Assembly: GCA_947450895.1 (NCBI GenBank)
Contig: CANFWT010000003.1
Location: forward strand, 19,005 to 83,004
Direction: 5' to 3'
DNA: 64,000 nt
Source of the DNA: Comamonadaceae bacterium
GTDB lineage: Bacteria; Pseudomonadota; Gammaproteobacteria; Burkholderiales; Burkholderiaceae_C
In this document: in pieces, positions 62,902 to 64,000 of the stretch
Numbering within the stretch: position 1 is the stretch's first letter
Layout: each line of letters starts with the position of its first letter
Notes under the pieces: model-generated
The model's database searches: none
What the model was told of the DNA's origin: nothing
The model's input: the letters and a program-made list of their open reading frames with translations, nothing else
Position numbers and translations under genes: made by a program

Positions 62902-64000
62902 ATGAGCGAATCTGATACCCAAGGCGCAGCAGCGGCGGCCACCGAACCCAAACGCGGACGCCGCAGCGGCGGCCGCGAGCGGCGCGACCCCAATGCCAAG
63001 ATCACCGGCCCGGCGTATATCAAGCGCGTGATTCCCACCTACGACATCATGGGTGAGGAAAGCCTGCTGAAAATTGAGGCTACCGCCGACCGCATCCTGG
63101 CCGAAGTGGGCCTGGACATCCGCGACGACGACGAAGTGCTGGCCATGTTCAAAAAGTCCGGCGCCAAGGTGGACGGGATGCGGGTGAAGTTTGAGCCCGG
63201 CCACCTGCGCGAAGTGCTCCAAACCGCGCCCAAAGAGTTCACCCAGCACGCGCGCAACCCGGCGCATTCGGTGCAAATTGGCGGCAACAACGTGGTGTTT
63301 TCGCCCGCCTACGGCTCGCCGTTTGTGATGGACCTGGACCGGGGGCGGCGCTACGGCATGCTGGACGACTTTCAGAACTTCATCAAGCTGGCCTACAACT
63401 GTCCGTGGCTGCACCATAGCGGCGGCACGGTGTGCGAGCCCACCGACGTGCCGGTCAACAAGCGCCACCTGGACATGGTCTACGCCCACATGCGCTACTC
63501 AGACAAGGGCTATATGGGCTCCATCACGTCCGAGGAGCGCGCCGAAGACTCGATTGCCATGAGCCGCCTGCTATTTGGCGCCGATTTTGTGGACAAAAAC
63601 TGCGTGATTTTGGGCAACGTGAACGTCAACTCCCCGCTCTTGTGGGACGGCACCATGACCAAATCGGCCCGCGCCTATGCCCGCGCCAACCAGGCCGCCG
63701 TCATCGTGCCCTTTATTCTGGGCGGCGCCATGGGGCCGGTGACCAACGCCGGGGCGATTGCCCAGGCACACGCCGAGACCATGGTTGGCTGCGCCATGAC
63801 ACAGCTGGAGCGCCCCGGCGCACCAGTGATTTATGGCAACTTTTTGAGCAGCATGTCGCTGCGCTCGGGCTCGCCCACTTTTGGCACGCCCGAGCCGGCC
63901 ATTGGCTCCATGGTGGTGGGCCAACTCGCCCGGCGGCTGAATTTGCCGCTGCGCTGCGCCGGTTCGTTCACCACCTCCAAACTGCCCGACGGCCAGGCCA
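62902..64000 (+). CDS. Trimethylamine methyltransferase (MttB) family protein, 5' part (cut by window edge)
   Basis: 366 codons are visible, starting at ATG 62902 (an ATG at 62896 runs into TGA after one codon). The N-terminus is Ala/Arg-rich (GRRSGGRERRDPNAKITGPA), then the TIM-barrel with VIPTYDIMGEESLLKIEATA, HHSGGTVCEPTDVPVNKRH and PFILGGAMGPVTNAGAIAQA. No in-frame TAG occurs in the visible part, so this looks like the non-pyrrolysine subgroup, whose members demethylate glycine betaine, proline betaine or related quaternary amines with a corrinoid partner. The exact substrate is open. GGAG lies 9 nt upstream. Confidence 0.85.
   Translation, partial: MSESDTQGAAAAATEPKRGRRSGGRERRDPNAKITGPAYIKRVIPTYDIMGEESLLKIEATADRILAEVGLDIRDDDEVLAMFKKSGAKVDGMRVKFEPGHLREVLQTAPKEFTQHARNPAHSVQIGGNNVVFSPAYGSPFVMDLDRGRRYGMLDDFQNFIKLAYNCPWLHHSGGTVCEPTDVPVNKRHLDMVYAHMRYSDKGYMGSITSEERAEDSIAMSRLLFGADFVDKNCVILGNVNVNSPLLWDGTMTKSARAYARANQAAVIVPFILGGAMGPVTNAGAIAQAHAETMVGCAMTQLERPGAPVIYGNFLSSMSLRSGSPTFGTPEPAIGSMVVGQLARRLNLPLRCAGSFTTSKLPDGQA

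Overview
The window is GC-rich DNA from a betaproteobacterium. The gene content (DUF3138 porin, DUF2069 protein, aapJQMP, lolC/E-lolD, RhlE with a Gly/Arg tail, thyA-folA-xth block) and protein style suggest Burkholderiales, most likely Comamonadaceae (Rhodoferax/Polaromonas/Acidovorax-like). This is inferred from the proteins only; there is no rRNA in the window.

Positions 1 to about 5227 are the right-hand end of an integrated genomic island, probably an integrative conjugative element, inserted at the 3' end of guaA. From the left it carries the start of a ParA-type ATPase (cut by the window edge), a small sigma-70-family factor, a divergent AlpA-type regulator, a complete retron locus and a P4-type tyrosine integrase beside guaA. 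The retron locus consists of a consensus-like promoter, a structured candidate msr-msd RNA, a short basic/hydrophobic ORF with a perfect Shine-Dalgarno, an XRE helix-turn-helix gene and a reverse transcriptase with the retron-diagnostic NAxxH and VTG motifs. No known retron effector is present, so the small ORF and/or the XRE protein are the candidate effectors. Between integrase and guaA lie five TTTACCGTC repeats, a 16-bp palindrome and two 28-bp repeats built from 10-bp-phased units, as expected of an attachment/regulatory region.

From 5228 onward the window is chromosomal core. It holds purine synthesis (guaB, guaA), with a terminator-like hairpin and a 27-codon ORF between the two genes; yihY; a run of five genes overlapping by 4 nt (DUF2069, FAD-linked dehydrogenase, thyA, folA, exonuclease III); a nitroreductase; a GST; and a Baeyer-Villiger-type monooxygenase with an overlapping esterase. 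Opposite these is a fadH-SDR-acyl-CoA ligase operon. Next come glutathione-dependent formaldehyde dehydrogenase, rbgA, gshA, an SDR, a NUDIX hydrolase and the peroxide-defence pair ahpC-ahpF.

The 31.4-44.3 kb region holds a minus-strand operon (lolC/E, lolD, tatD, spermidine-synthase-like, GspE/PilB ATPase), then recJ, yaeQ, ppk2, an acetyl-CoA acetyltransferase and a 2OG-Fe(II) oxygenase. From 44.5 to 64 kb are an MDR-type oxidoreductase, a beta-lactamase-fold esterase, a second acyl-CoA ligase, the aapJQMP amino-acid ABC transporter followed by a flavin reductase and an EamA exporter, ettA, rhlE, a cupin, gloA, another EamA permease, a DUF3138 porin-like protein, and a LysR regulator divergent from an MttB-family methyltransferase cut by the right edge. 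The chromosomal part is mostly central metabolism, lipid/ketone catabolism and thiol or peroxide defence. The novelty is concentrated in the first 5.2 kb. No tRNA, rRNA, CRISPR array or insertion sequence was recognised.
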